Part shown: piece after piece, positions 47,745-60,014 of the stretch
Position numbering within the stretch: the first letter of the stretch is position 1
Layout: each line of letters begins with the position of its first letter
NCBI GenBank assembly: GCA_011033025.1
Contig: WFMF01000296.1
Location: 124,001 to 188,000 of the forward strand
Length of the DNA: 64,000 bases
Direction of reading: 5' to 3'
DNA from: Beroe forskalii
Lineage: Eukaryota; Ctenophora; Nuda; Beroida; Beroidae
The notes under the pieces: model-generated
What the model saw: the letters and a program-made list of their open reading frames with translations, nothing else
What the model was told of the DNA's origin: nothing
Databases searched by the model: none
Program-made: the position numbers and the translations under genes

Positions 47745-49068
47745 CTCCAATAGCACAAGTAAAACAGTGAACAATGCAAGCAAATACATACACCACTACG
47801 ATCACCAGGATCTCAGATTAGGATATGTGAGCAGAGCGAGTGTGTGCGTTTGTGCGTGTGTACGTTTGTACATTTGTCTGTTTGTAAGTTTGTACGTGTA
47901 CGATGAAGAATTGGGGAGGAATAATTGTTATATTCTTACTATCTCAGACGTAGTACACAGTATGGATAATAGATGGGGAGGAGTGAGGTGGTTATCTTGC
48001 GTTAATGTGAGCGATTGTTGACATTAATTCGTCAATTTGTAGATCTCTTGTGTCAGTCAATCTCATAATAATGATTTATTACAGAAGAGTTAGTAAGTCA
48101 TACGTGAGTGTGTTTTGTATGTGGTGCAGGATAATTTTTGGGAACAATGAAAAATGTATTAAGTTTAAATTTATAATTGACTGTATATTATAATTTGAGT
48201 CGTCCATCATACTAATTCAACATTCAATGAACTCATTCTTAAGCCTTTGATCGACGTTCAAGAAATTTCCCTGCTCGAAATTGTGATACAACCAAATCTT
48301 TTCATCGCTGAAGGTGAAAAAATTCTTGGAGACAAAAAGCTGCCATTATATAGTTACAAATTTGTAAATCTTGTGATCAAATTTCCAATCTGAAATAGGG
48401 CCTAAATGTCCCCGTACAATGTGTTTGCTGTTTAAGAGGAGGATGTTCAAATTTCAATCAAATCTTCCCAAATTTGATCCCACCATAAGAGGTATAGTTT
48501 GGCCTTTGTGAAACGCGTATATTTTGCTCATGCAGACTTTCGGTGGACGAAAAGCTCCAAAAACCTGGTCAACTCAGTGGAGACATTAGTGAAAAGACTT
48601 TAGACTCCCAAAAACTCACCAAGATAAAGGGTTGTTTTCAGCATCTTTGGTTTTGGCATCGCGATGTGAGGTTGCAACTGCTATTCTCCGCATCCTTTGA
48701 CTTTTCTTCTTCTGATGATACCAAAGCAGCGAAATTCAAACGAAAGTGTGTCCTCTTTCAAAGCTCAGTGAAATTCAAACGAAAGTACTGTCCTCCTCCT
48801 TCAGTTGAATTAATCAGAAGTTAAACTGCGTTCAAACTGGTGCGGTAGTCAGATAGCTGCGGCCGATCAACTACAAAAGAAACGGGCGGAAATTCACAGG
48901 AAATTGATATGAAATTTGCACGAGGATCCCACGCAAATCTTGATGAATCAAATATAAACGCCCAAGTACTATCACATCTCTTATATATAAAACGACGATC
49001 AAAGCAATAAATTTTTTGATAATGTGTGCGTGGATTTATCAAGGCTTTAATAATCGAAAGCCGAAGAT

Positions 49069-49098
49069 CACGTGAGAATGTCACGTGAATGTCACGTG
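49069..49098. promoter_or_regulatory. Three clustered CACGTG (E-box) motifs
   Basis: CACGTG occurs at 49069, 49082 and 49093, each within TCACGTGA. Such sites bind bHLH-zip factors (USF, MITF/TFE, Myc families) in animals. No gene start was recognised beside them, so a regulatory role is only a possibility. Confidence 0.35.
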
Positions 49099-50224
49099 AC
49101 AGCGCTGGATTCGACGTGAGACAATATACAAGGCTATAGTCGGAGTTCCTTCTGTCATTGGATTGGTCATGCCAGATTGAAAGATAGGCAGTATCAAATG
49201 TCACTGTCATTGATCAGAGTAGGGCGTTTGTGAGGTTGAAACGTCAATTTTTTAGCACGGACGGTATTTTTGGCTGCCAACGAAACTGCTGGAAACATGT
49301 GCTGCTGGAAAATGTGCTGATAAGGAGAGGATCTGCCAGAAAGTTCATGGAAACACTCATGACAACCGTGCGAAGATATAAATATCGTGTGGTCGATGCG
49401 TGTTTTATACGATGTCCAAGGCATTGTTTTGGTCAAAAAGTTGCATATTTATTGGTGAAAAGATGTGGAATCATCTCGAGGAATGTGAGGTATTCATTGA
49501 ATATAGTTACGATGCGAATGTATCGATTTGTGACGATTTCACGCTAGAAGTATACACAGTCTGACACATCATACAACTCCATGATATCATGACGACGCTG
49601 CGCGGTTGTAATCGGAGTTTTCGGGAAAGTGACGTCAGTATCATGGCATAAAAAGGCATGTTGATTACGTTCGTTCGCCTAAACTTTGGGAGTGCGCGCA
49701 ATAATTCCACTTGTCTGACAGTCTCGGTCTAATCTGACGAATTCCGCGAATTTTTGAACTTCATATTGATTGCCGAGTTTTAGCAATTTTTAAAATAAAT
49801 CTGGCGAGTTATTGCAGTCGATAAGTTGATACATATCACACCAGTCTACCATGAACTCACAAACCTGCGAACAGAACTGTTTAATCCTGTTAATCGGCAG
49901 ATGTGAGTGGTGTCATAATCAAGGTTTGAAATGGTGAACTGATGTTTTAATTCTTATAACACGTTTATAGCACGTGTTGAATCACAATATGTGCTCAGTA
50001 GAAAACTATACTGGAATTCCGAATTTGGAATTCCTTCTGCTGTAGAATGCAAGATTAAAGACAGGCACCTCGGCAGCAGCCTGAATCGGAACTATGAAAT
50101 CACATAAACACCAGCACAGAACCCAGTCTTCTTTAAAGGGACTCATGATTAACAAAGAAGGAGGGAGAATGGGAGAAAGGGGTGTCTATTAGTGGACCGA
50201 GCAGGAATCAGGATAATATGAAAT

Positions 50225-50300
50225 AGATAGGCACTTATGATAATGACGTCATTATCAAAGCTCAAAACACTGAGTTGATGACGTTAAACTGCCTGGTTTT
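50225..50300. mobile_element. Family A MITE, diverged copy
   Basis: ATAGGCACTTATGATAATGA leads into the symmetrical core GATAATGACGTCATTATC (exact CRE palindrome at 50244), then CTCAAAACACTGAGTTGATG and an end ACTGCCTGGTTTT. Confidence 0.62.
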
Positions 50301-51692
50301 GAATTATGAGAACGGACTAAGTAAGACCACTGTATATATTCACAACCCAGGTGCTAAATGATTGCTTGACTAGGGACACTAACATTCAACACCAACCAAA
50401 AGATAGGAATATACTCCTGATTACAATACAGATTTATATTTATATTGAGGTAGGCTAATAAACCGCGCTCGGTGCGCCTCAAATAGTAGAGATGCTGATG
50501 AGAGAAGTCATTGTGATGCTTTAAAGTGAAAATTCGATGACGAAACACCACTTTATTCTGCATGCAAGGTATACCTAGCATTATATTTTATAGCAGCACA
50601 CTAGGCTGGCGCAGGTGGAAAATCTGACAGGTGCAAAATGTCAGCCCTCGTATGGCGTATAGAAATAAGTAATAAGTAAGGATCTGGAATCTGGATATAT
50701 TTAACGATGTTCAGTGTATAATCAAGAGGACAAGAGGCGTAATTTACGTTATAAATCCAGGGTGAACACTGAACAATTACCCTAGACCAGGTCCACACCC
50801 TTTGTACTATTCAGCATTGAGCATAAGTATGTCATGGAGAATACTACACTCATGGTGAACATTGAACAGGCTGAGTATACTTAATCAAATCAAATGAAAA
50901 TGTGACAAATCTGAAGAAATATTACAAATCAGATGAAAAGACTGGGAACAGTCTACGCTGTAATATACTGAAATTTTTTCATAATTAATCCAGACAGGGT
51001 ATAAGAAAATTCAAAATAAGGTAAGAATAATTAATAGCAAAATATTTAAATGTTCAATTTATGATGGTCAAAAAGTATAACAAAGCAAAGTCCTCAAATT
51101 CATGATGGCTGTGATAAGAATATGTCCCACAAATATTACTATCAATGAAATTGAAGACGAGATTTTGTCGCACGAATAATTATATATTGACATATAATTT
51201 CTCCAATAGCAAAGTAGTAAAATTTGAAATGAGCCTTGAGCTCAGAATTGCTGCTAATCATGCCACATATAATATTGCAAATTACATTAATTGCTTAATT
51301 GCCCCAGTGTAGATTCTCTTGACAATCACCAATCACGTTATTCAGAGTTAGAATTCAAATATGACTTAATTGCTACGGGAAATATAATTATAACCATCGT
51401 TTCTTTGGGTACGTGAGTGGATATAATCACGTGAGTGGATATTGTATAATTAAAAGAAACGGAGATCAAAGCAGGCAGATTATCAGTGATAATATGGTGA
51501 AGCCTGGAAGCGTTTTCAGCAGTTGGTGCCCCTAGGGAACCACGATTAGATTTAGAATCATTGATAAAATGTCATTTACATAAGGTCCTTAAATTTGATT
51601 TCATAATGTGGTTTTGTAAGTTATTGTATGAATTTAGATTACTGTTGAATTAAAATTATGTCTTGCATCACAAATCTAGCACCACGTTCGAT

Positions 51693-51802
51693 GATCGCGC
51701 GCAACAATGGCATGTTCAAAATTCAGTATGATATTCTGAATATTGATGATGATCATGTGACTGAACATATTGATTATGTCATTTTCATTCTTGCGCGCGA
51801 TC
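51693..51802. repeat. Small inverted-repeat element with GATCGCGCGCAA ends
   Basis: GATCGCGCGCAA at 51693-51704 is exactly complementary to TTGCGCGCGATC at 51791-51802. The centre is AT-rich with further local symmetry (ATGATATTCTGAATATTGAT). It is probably a MITE; no target duplication was identified. Confidence 0.6.
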
Positions 51803-52879
51803 TGCCTGAAAATTCTTAATACAACCGCCATTTTCAACAGTACAATATTTGATTGATGAATATGAATGCGGCTTCACTTTCAGCTACTTCATTAATTCCG
51901 TGCAAGAAAGGAGCTATCACAGTTTGCATATTTCGAGGAATAGGCCGCATTCAGATCATGTTTATACGGCAGAATAAAGAAAGCATTGTCCTACTCAGAA
52001 TAGGTTTGACCAATAAAGAATATTAGAATATACCTCCCTATTCTTGATACTGCCTTGCCCCAGCGCACAATGGATTAATTTAAAAATTCACCTACACACG
52101 CTCGAAATTATAGCAAGGATTAACGTTCAACCGAAAACTTGCCCAACAAGACCTCAGTAAGAAATGTCGTTCCTCAATCCAGGGCTGATTGAGACTTTGG
52201 CCACAAAACCTGCCTCCCTCCCCATTGAAATCGTGTTTACCTATCTCATAAAGCCTGTCTATTAAAGCAGTATAGGAGTGAACAAAAACATACGTAGCAA
52301 TTTCTATGCGTGGGCATAGACTACGATATGACCTGCGCTTTTAACGTTCCGATGGACGCGGCAGACGGCTAAGCGGCAGACTGCTGCTGTTATCGATCAC
52401 GAAAGCGTCATACTCGTGAGTAGCTACCATAAAACTAGTAGCTAGTGATCGAGGCTATATAGCTAGTGATCGTGAGTAGCACGTTATCTGACAAATGGAA
52501 AACACGCAGATCTCATGTCGACACACACAGAAGCAGTGTATGTAAAGTAGAACGAAAGAAGAGGAGAGTTGTCTTTCATAGATAAAGTTAAACGAAAAAA
52601 GAGCGAGAGCTGAGTTGCTTTTTACATACAGATGTTTACATGTAAATGGGTAAAAACTAAGGAACGGAATCGCAGGCATAAAACTACCACTCTATATAAA
52701 CTACATACATATATCTCCGCCGACTCTCTGCGAGAATGCGGAGCTATGCGGGCTAGGGCCATGGGGAGATATGGCAGATATGCGGAAATGCGGGTGTGCG
52801 GCACGCGCTTTATTGACACATGCACTGAGCTGTGTATTTATCTTATCGTACGGCGCGCGCGCAACCGAAAACACAGGAG

Positions 52880-53022
52880 TGATGTCAAAATCATAGCGCA
52901 AAATGGTGAATTGATGATACTAAAATAAACGCCTATATATTTTTTACTGTACTAAAATATAACCGCCTATGTGTTTATACTGCACTAGAATAAGTGCCTA
53001 TGTCTTTATACTGCACTGCAAT
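52880..53022. repeat. MITE fragment running into a 31-33 bp tandem repeat
   Basis: A family A core fragment (GTGATGTCAAAATCATAGCG ... GAATTGATGATAC, about 52880-52920) is followed by three tandem units starting 52928, 52961 and 52992. Each has the form AACCGCCTATGTGTTTATAC then TGCACTAGAAT. The unit start (AACGCCTAT) resembles the MITE end (AACCGCCTATT), so the array may have grown from the element terminus. Confidence 0.65.
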
Positions 53023-53743
53023 AATATATCAGGAGCAGCATGCATATGATGGTTTTATCAGGAGTCAGTCAACTGTACATTAGTCATCATTAGTACATTA
53101 GTCAGCGTCATCCATATGTGCATTTTATCTGTTCGTCAACGGTATTTTCATCAGATATACGAACCACATACAGAAGTGCTGCACTTTGATCAGCCATGTT
53201 TATCGTTAGTAGGCAAAAAATCAAAATCATGTCCATATCGTGCACATAAATTTATGCAATAAAAAAGAATCATTCGTCGATATATTATACCCCGTACAAC
53301 TAACTATGGTGGTGGTATGTTCGAACGTTCGGCATTCGTGACCTTGAATTTAAAATAAAAAGCTGGAGTATGAGAGCCTGGTTCGAGTTCGGCCACGGAG
53401 ATTTATGATAATAACTCGTATAAACGTACAAATTAAATGGATGATAAAATAAAATATAAACGCTTATTATAATTGATCGATATATAGCACAGGAGTGCTT
53501 AAAATAATGCTGGCTCCAAGCGAAAATCAGTAGCTTGAATACTGATTTCATATATTTTTGTGGGTCACGGCCGAGTGGTCGGCGTTTGAAGGTTACGTCA
53601 ATATCAGGGTTTAACACGGTGAATTAAGGACATTTCACGGGCCTGTTTTACAAACGCGGCCTCCTCTGAATATTTACGGGCCGCCTTTAAGCCACTCACC
53701 AGCTTGGTAAAAGTACATACCTATCTGTTGTGCGGGGAATAGG

Positions 53744-53815
53744 CCTTCAAACGTCACAAAAACACCATTTTAAACCATGATAATGACCTCACTTTCATTA
53801 ATCTGATATTTGCGG
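53744..53815. mobile_element. Family A MITE, degenerate copy
   Basis: GGAATAGGCCTTCAAACGTC then TTTAAACCATGATAATGACC keeps the left end and core. The right end is lost. Another core-like piece (TTACGTCAATATCAGGGTTT) lies about 150 bp away at 53595. Confidence 0.55.
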
Positions 53816-54546
53816 AGGTCCCATCTCTCAATGACTTAGAGATATTTATATACTATATTAAATGCTCTTGTCATATTGATTAAATCTTAAATACGTGTTT
53901 TATACCAAAACTATACTCAATCAATTAATCTATTACTGGCATTTATTAGCTGATAAAATTCGAGATTACTAATTGGGGATGGGCAGCAGGACTATGTAAT
54001 TTTTACGGGTTTAGCCCCCTGTCTTCATGAATATAATAGTCTAACGGTTTTCATTCCAAAGTTCTGTCATTTCAGTCACATACGGAGAGAGACAGAGGAA
54101 TTCCGGGCATTGAGCATGAGCAACGTACTAAAGAAGTAACCATACTGGAAACTGTGTAAATATGATGAAATCAACCTAAAATTGTAAGAGTTCGTGATCA
54201 GAAACTTGCATATATTCATCTCAATCGCTCATCCCTCCGACTTTGTCAGTTGACTGGTTAACTAAGGACGCGAAAAATATTAGAAAAGAACATGAACATG
54301 TAACAAGACGGAAAATAGTCTACACCACTGCAGTAGACCTGACCAAAATCGGTCCAAAATAAAGATCGTAAAATGAAAGATCGTAGATCCGAGAATTGCC
54401 TCAAGTAACAGATCCCCAAAAGTTCAATATGTGATGGCATCAAGGATCTTGAGCAATTTTGTAGCAAAATCGACGTCAATGCTCAATACCGTTTCAAACA
54501 TAACAGTGAGACTGAGTATCGAGTAAGTATTGCTTCTGAAATCGTC

Positions 54547-54636
54547 ATGACATTGATCTTGCGGCAGACAGATTGGTCAATGTCAAATGGGCTGTGGTTA
54601 ATACTCAATACCTTATCAACCATGGTATTGAGTATT
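54547..54636. repeat. Family B hairpin copy followed by a second small hairpin
   Basis: TGACATTGATCTTGCGGC faces AGATTGGTCAATGTCA (54547-54588). Directly after it, ACTCAATACC and GGTATTGAGT form a 10-bp stem at about 54604-54634. Confidence 0.6.
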
Positions 54637-55229
54637 GACGTCGAAACATTCAAGTGCAAGATATTATTCAGCCATTGGTTTACAACGTAGTAAACTGCAT
54701 TGCAGTTCAACATTTCAGTAGCGCAAACTGGATGAGTTTACAAAAAGTCTGTTTAGTGGTTTCATTAGTGCCGGGTTTAGAAAAAAAAGAATAATTCACA
54801 ATAAAAATAATGTGACCAATATAAGGTGCATGGAAGCCCGACACAAAACCCGATGACCTGCAAAACTCCAAAACTCCAAAACTCGAAGTCTGGAAAACAT
54901 TAAAATATGAGATTGAACATTATTGAATAAAAAAGTTAGAGTGTAAATATATAGCTAATCCATTTTAGAGTTTTATTAATTTGAAGAAGTAATTTTTGTT
55001 GAAAAATGAAAAAAATGTTAGAACTTTGAATCACTAAATATATTTACTATTAATGTTTGGTATATTGAATAATATTTTCCAATTCTGAATGTATTCAGGT
55101 CACAAATTTATAGAAAATTTATTACCACTTTGTTCAGACATCTGACATAGGGTTAAAATTCATTGCCAAAAACTAATTACAAAACTTTAATCTTGATCAA
55201 GGTCATAACACTAGAAACTACATCCTGAT

Positions 55230-56387
55230 TAGGGTTTCCATTATCTACTTGAAACTTTTTATCTAGATAAATAGATAATTTTTTCGCCATTATCTAGATT
55301 ATCTAGATAATCTAGATAATTTTTGAATCCGAAATTTATACAAATTTGACACATTTTTCAACGTAAGCAATACACAACTGTTGCAGTGGAACATCACCCT
55401 AGGTAACCAGCTGCCGATTATTGTTAATTATTGAAATGAATGATATTAATGACCACCAAAAGTTCATTTTGATATCGAACATTCATTGCTTCATTCTGAT
55501 GGAGTTGAAAACAGTCACCCATCAACAACCTCATCTACCAATTACTAATTAGTTGCTATGAATACTTGCATAATTCATCCGAAAGGAGTCAATTAATGAG
55601 GAAATATCAAATGAGTTGCTGGGATACTGGTAGAAACGAGAATAATAAGAAAGAAGGAATGAAACTCCCTCCTAATCCTATTATATACCAAATTCCCATA
55701 TTACACTAAAGTTGAGGGTTCTTCGAGCTGAATGCTTTAATGTTAGAATGTTGGTCATTTTGTTGGTAACTTTCAAACAAGCAATCGCTTTGCTATAGCT
55801 AGAGGCTACTTTCGTACATATTTACAGCCTACTTTTTTCTGACACTGGGAGCTGAATAAGGAGAGTTTAGAGCAGGCATTAAACTTTCGTTAGAGTGGCA
55901 AATGACGATTTGTGAGATTTGATAAGTTAATTTGAACACCGCCTCATAATTCTGTCGTTATTCATTTCAGTTTGATGAAGGTCAAATTATCAGTTAAACA
56001 GATTATATTTGAAGCCGAACAGCTTGCTCATTGCCCGATGCCCATGAACCTCATGGTAGCTCTGAATATTGAATAATTTTCATAGAAGTATGAAGTTATG
56101 AAATGAGTCCAAGTCCATCATTGCATACTTGCATAGCCATAAGTTGTCTTACTACCTAAGATCTCCGAAACGGGTATGGAATTGAACTGATGAAAAAATT
56201 TTGAATATTTGAAATCCGATTATTATTGAAAAAGTTCAAAAAATGGCATTTTAGCTGAAATTTCTTGGCAAAAAGGAATATGAATTTTATCTAGATATCT
56301 AGTAAAAATTATCTAGATAAATAGACAAAGATTTTTTGCAAATTATCTAGATAATCTTATCTAGATAATATCTAGATGGAAACCCTA
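55230..56387. mobile_element. Non-autonomous DNA transposon (hAT-like ends), 1158 bp
   Basis: The exact terminal inverted repeats TAGGGTTTCCAT (55230-55241) and ATGGAAACCCTA (56376-56387) are followed inward at both ends by clusters of ATCTAGATAA palindromes (about 55258-55322 and 56284-56375). The ~950-bp interior is AT-rich with no transposase frame. The GGGTTTCC-type terminus and repeated subterminal motifs are typical of hAT-superfamily elements, but I could not see a convincing 8-bp target-site duplication, so the superfamily is tentative. Confidence 0.78.
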
Positions 56388-57000
56388 CTGCTGACTGTGT
56401 AGTGTGTATTTGAGGTGATATCAATCTTCGCCACGCAAAATAGCAAAATAGCCTTTTACCCTTTTCAGATGACCGTGGATAAAAACCAAAAAGAAAGATC
56501 TATGATGAGTGTGAGTCAGTGATGATGTTCAATCAATGAAAATGATTTCCTGCTTTGTAACCAAACCTCTGAAACCATACCAGCCGCGGGAAAACGAAAA
56601 GAACACGAAAGATTAGCTAGCAAAGAAACGAAACACGATAGTTCATGTTTATGACATTAATTACATCAGGTAACAATTAAAGATTTTCTTTTAATATAAT
56701 CCATATTTGATAAACTCATTAAATTGAAATTAAAGATCTTAAACTTAATAATGATAGCTAAGAAAATCAAATATAACATTTCTGACGTAATTAACTTTAT
56801 CAAGTAACTTTTTAAACGCTTGAAAAATTCTAAATACCTTAATAGTCTCTGGCCCGGAGCCTTCATGGAAAACTTCTCATAAAAATTCGCCATATTATTC
56901 TGAGTTTTAAAATTGTTCCAACTCATATATATTCTGAAAACAAAAAAGCATAAAAACTCGCCAATCCACTAATTTCTCCGCACATCTTCTGTCATCAGAT

Positions 57001-57933
57001 CTACAGAACAAGGATGGGTTCGCTCCACAGCTCCTGAACCATCTCACCGGAACTCTTAACCGAGCATCCAGAGTTAGGGTTCTGCCAGTGTAACGTGTAC
57101 TTGGTTCTCACGTGGTACTCGTTTATGTAGGCGTAACAGTGCTTCGTTTCACCTGATGCAGCACACGAGAAATATTAAGCAATAATAATTAACCAATAGC
57201 TGGTTAATGACAATTGGTCAAGAATTCCCTTCGAAAAACCAATATCTTCCTCTTCGGAAGATAACTCGTTTATTTGGAAGTAACTAAAGTAAACTGACCT
57301 TGTTTAGCCTTACAATTCCAAGACCCCATGTACTCAACATTAGGGAGACCTTCCATCAGAACCCCTTGGGAGGAAAAGTCGTATTTCTTCATGGAAATAG
57401 AGACCTGACCATCGTCACTAACTTCTGGTCTTGCCATGGAGATCACCTTATCGGATGAGATCTTTGGACCTATGCGATATTGACGTACTGAACTCGAGGG
57501 ATTTCAAAGGTATGATCCAATAAATTTCATATCTAAGTCGCAGTATATTACTGAGTATCTGCTACGCTAGTCACCGTATGGATGACATATTCATATCATT
57601 CATCAAGGGATTAATATCCTAAAACTCACCAGTCTGTGCCACCAGGGCCGCCCTCTGTCCCTTAGACCCACTAGCTGAGAAGGTTCCTGCCCCAGGTCCC
57701 TGCACCACCATACTACTGAGGGTATGTCTCTTGGAAGCCACTTGGGAATCCTGATACTCGACTTCTTGGAGTACCCACTCTCTGGTGATCTTGTCAACTC
57801 GTCCACAGGACACTCCAGGGGTGTTGTCACCTTGACAACCATCTTCATCCCCACGTGCAGAACACGTGTCAGTGGCGTGGGTCATGTCTGATGACGTCAT
57901 CATTAGGATCAGGAGGAGGGGTAGGCTATACAT
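57001..57933 (-). CDS. Secreted six-cysteine protein of unknown family, three exons, 208 aa
   Basis: Minus-strand exons 57630-57933, 57299-57469 and 57001-57152 join with clean GT-AG borders (donors CTG|GTGAGT and AAG|GTCAGT; acceptors GCATAG| and CATCAG|). Both introns are phase 1 and short (160 and 146 bp). The frame runs from ATG at 57933 to TAG at 57001-57003. Residues 1-20 (MYSLPLLLILMMTSSDMTHA) form a signal peptide. The mature part has six cysteines (24, 33, 43, 154, 164, 188), an even number that would allow three disulphides, and no later membrane segment or GPI-type tail. The middle exon (about 102-158) encodes a charged, cysteine-poor segment ending in WNCKAKQ. I do not recognise the family; the look is of an extracellular or luminal soluble protein. 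An in-frame upstream ATG at 58035 would bury the signal peptide, so I prefer the start at 57933. Confidence 0.82.
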
Positions 57934-58957
57934 GTCTCTAGATCTTCGGGTGAGTTCTACATATTGTGATGATACAAAGAGGGATGTGCAAAATTTCAGG
58001 GGGAAAATAACGAACTTTGGTACACGCTGAATCAAATATCACAACTGTGGCGGAAAGTGAAACCGAGCAAGTTCTGCGAACCTAATTGTAAGCAACCGAA
58101 TGTGAGCAATTGAAATCTAGCAATATTGAAACTGTCACGCCGAATTGTGAAACTAATCCTCTGAAAATTTCAATTCAAATCAAAGAGAACGTGTACGCCA
58201 AATCTCAGCTTACAACGGTGCACGACAGAAGCGAAAGTGTACAATGAATTGTACTCAGTTATAGCATAACGTATTATAACTAGAACGTCTAAAGAGCAGG
58301 GATTCCATGATGGCACATCATCCTATCGTCATATTCCGAGTACAGTACACGGGTATACAGGATCCAGTGTAACAGTATAACCACTTCTCAAGGGTGCCAC
58401 ACTCGAAGTTCCGAAGTTCGAACCGACTCGAACGCTTCCTAACTTCACACCGCCGGAAGTTCAAGTTTTCTTAAATGCCCATCGTATCCAACTTAAGTGG
58501 CATTGCCCTTTAGAGCTTCATATAGTTATACCTGCACCGAATTACAAGATAAATTCAAGTCCAAGTCTGTCATGGATTTCATCTTTATTCTTCCCGAAGA
58601 GAGAATCTTCTGTCTTTGTCCGTCCTAAAATTTTAGTATTAAAGTTGTAAGAGTGTAAAAAAGAGTAGAATCTTCGAGGATTTTTCTGGAAGAGCTCCTG
58701 AAAACTTCTCGAAATAAAAATCGAGTTCAATATCTTTAAGTCCACATTGATCTTTTCTTCGAAATCATCATGAGTGTGAGTTTGTGAGGATGAGAAGAGA
58801 TGTGCTTTGAAAAACATGAAATTCCCAGCACCATAAAACATGAAATTTCCCTCGCTTCAAAACATGAAATTCCAGGCCACCCCTTGGAAGCAGACATGGT
58901 TTTACGGTTTGCAACTCTTTTGTATAAACAACAGCCAACAGGAACACGCCTACAGGT

Positions 58958-59070
58958 ATTAAACAACCTCCTCCTTAAACAACCTCCTCCTCCTCCCCAA
59001 CTTCTCCTCCTCCTCCTTAAACAACCTCCTCCTCCTCCCCTACTTCTCCTCCTCCATCTCCTTAAACAAC
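58958..59070. repeat. CTC-rich minisatellite (~54-bp units)
   Basis: TTAAACAACCTCCTCCTCCT recurs (about 58958, 58975, 59017 and 59062), with CTTCTCCTCCTCCTC between, in roughly 54-bp units. It lies ~1 kb upstream of the secreted-protein gene. Open frames on both strands (poly Gly/Arg, poly Pro/Leu) are repeat artefacts. Confidence 0.85.
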
Positions 59071-59181
59071 CGTTATACTGCTCGGGCAGCAATTCCTGTT
59101 AAGGACGAAAGAGTCTCAAGACAATATGGAGATGTTTCCACTTAGCGCGTGTGTGCAGCAGAGGTCGTAAAATAGAGAGAT

Positions 59182-59265
59182 AAAATAGTCTTAAAAACGT
59201 CATCAGCGCCCCACGTTAAGTCCTGATAATGACGTCACCAGCATAACACCGCCTATTATTTGCAG
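59182..59265. mobile_element. Family A MITE copy
   Basis: ACGTCATCAGCGCCCCACGT then TCCTGATAATGACGTCACCA (exact CRE palindrome at 59230) and a good right end AACACCGCCTATTATTTGCA. The left end is degenerate (AATAGTCTTAAAAACG). Confidence 0.68.
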
Positions 59266-60014
59266 ACCGGGTAGTAACTGGAGTAGACGCTTATCTTCCA
59301 CGCTTCCAGGCGTTTTCAACTGATAATAAGGAATGAAGCACGCTTTATTAGGGCAGAATTGTCTCAAACAGTAACATCTGTAGGTAGGAGATGACTGATG
59401 AACGACTCAGCATGTCAGTAATTCCCTACACTAGAACCCTGATAATGATGTCATCTGCAATCAACTACTCCTTTCGTCCGGCCTCCAGACGATTACAAAA
59501 TATCAAGTCTAGAGACGTGACAGTTGCGGGAGTTACGATGTCGGCGGATCGAAACAGAGCTCTTGATTGTGAACTCTAATTGAGAGAATTTATAGCTAGG
59601 TAGCTATATATACACCCTCAACGGAAACGGAAAATCTGTGAAAACGTTGACAACACCTGTGAAAACGTTGACAATACGTGTCCCATCAGCCCATCAACGG
59701 GTATAATGACGGTCCTATAAACGATCAGATTACGACGGGTAATGACGTAGAAAGTTCGCGGTTTACGCAAGTTTAATTGAGCGGAAAGTTTCTAATTGCA
59801 CGTGCAAGTGTCGAGTACCTGTGGGTGAAATGGCGTGGAATGGTGTGAAATGGTGGGGAGGTGCGGTTGGTGTTATAAGGGAGATGGCGTAATAAACTAC
59901 GCGTGGTTTGGTGTGTAACAATGTCGCAAGTAGGACAGGATATTATTTGTAACAATTGATATGTGTTGAAGTGTGTCCCTTTGTCTCCAAACGATCAGAC
60001 TGATATTAAGTGCT

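Larger units (their letters stand above)
39819..57000. other. Long non-coding stretch between the MITE at 39.8 kb and the secreted-protein gene
   Basis: Apart from the repeats and elements listed individually, I recognise no gene. Open frames of about 60-130 codons (for example 43106-43405 +, 49230-49547 +, 48821-49210 -) lack motifs, signal peptides or splice-supported neighbours. TGACGTCA sites outside full MITE copies lie at 43228, 45686 and 49630. A small hairpin (TTGTAACAAA/TTTGTTACAA) lies at about 40733-40765. Confidence 0.4.

Noticed and set aside
49230-49547. 105-codon open frame (+) with an overlapping minus-strand frame
   Set aside because: No motif, signal peptide or splice context; length is compatible with chance.
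53375-53600. tRNA-like promoter boxes (GGTTCGAGTTC near 53385; GGCCGAGTGG near 53568)
   Set aside because: The B-box-like motif precedes the A-box-like motif at the wrong distance, and no cloverleaf can be formed; at best SINE debris.
57934-58035. Longer N-terminus for the secreted protein from an ATG at 58035
   Set aside because: It would place 34 residues before a perfectly good signal peptide; the ATG at 57933 is the better start.
58736-59102. Poly-Gly/Arg and poly-Pro/Leu open frames on opposite strands
   Set aside because: Translations of the CTC-rich minisatellite.
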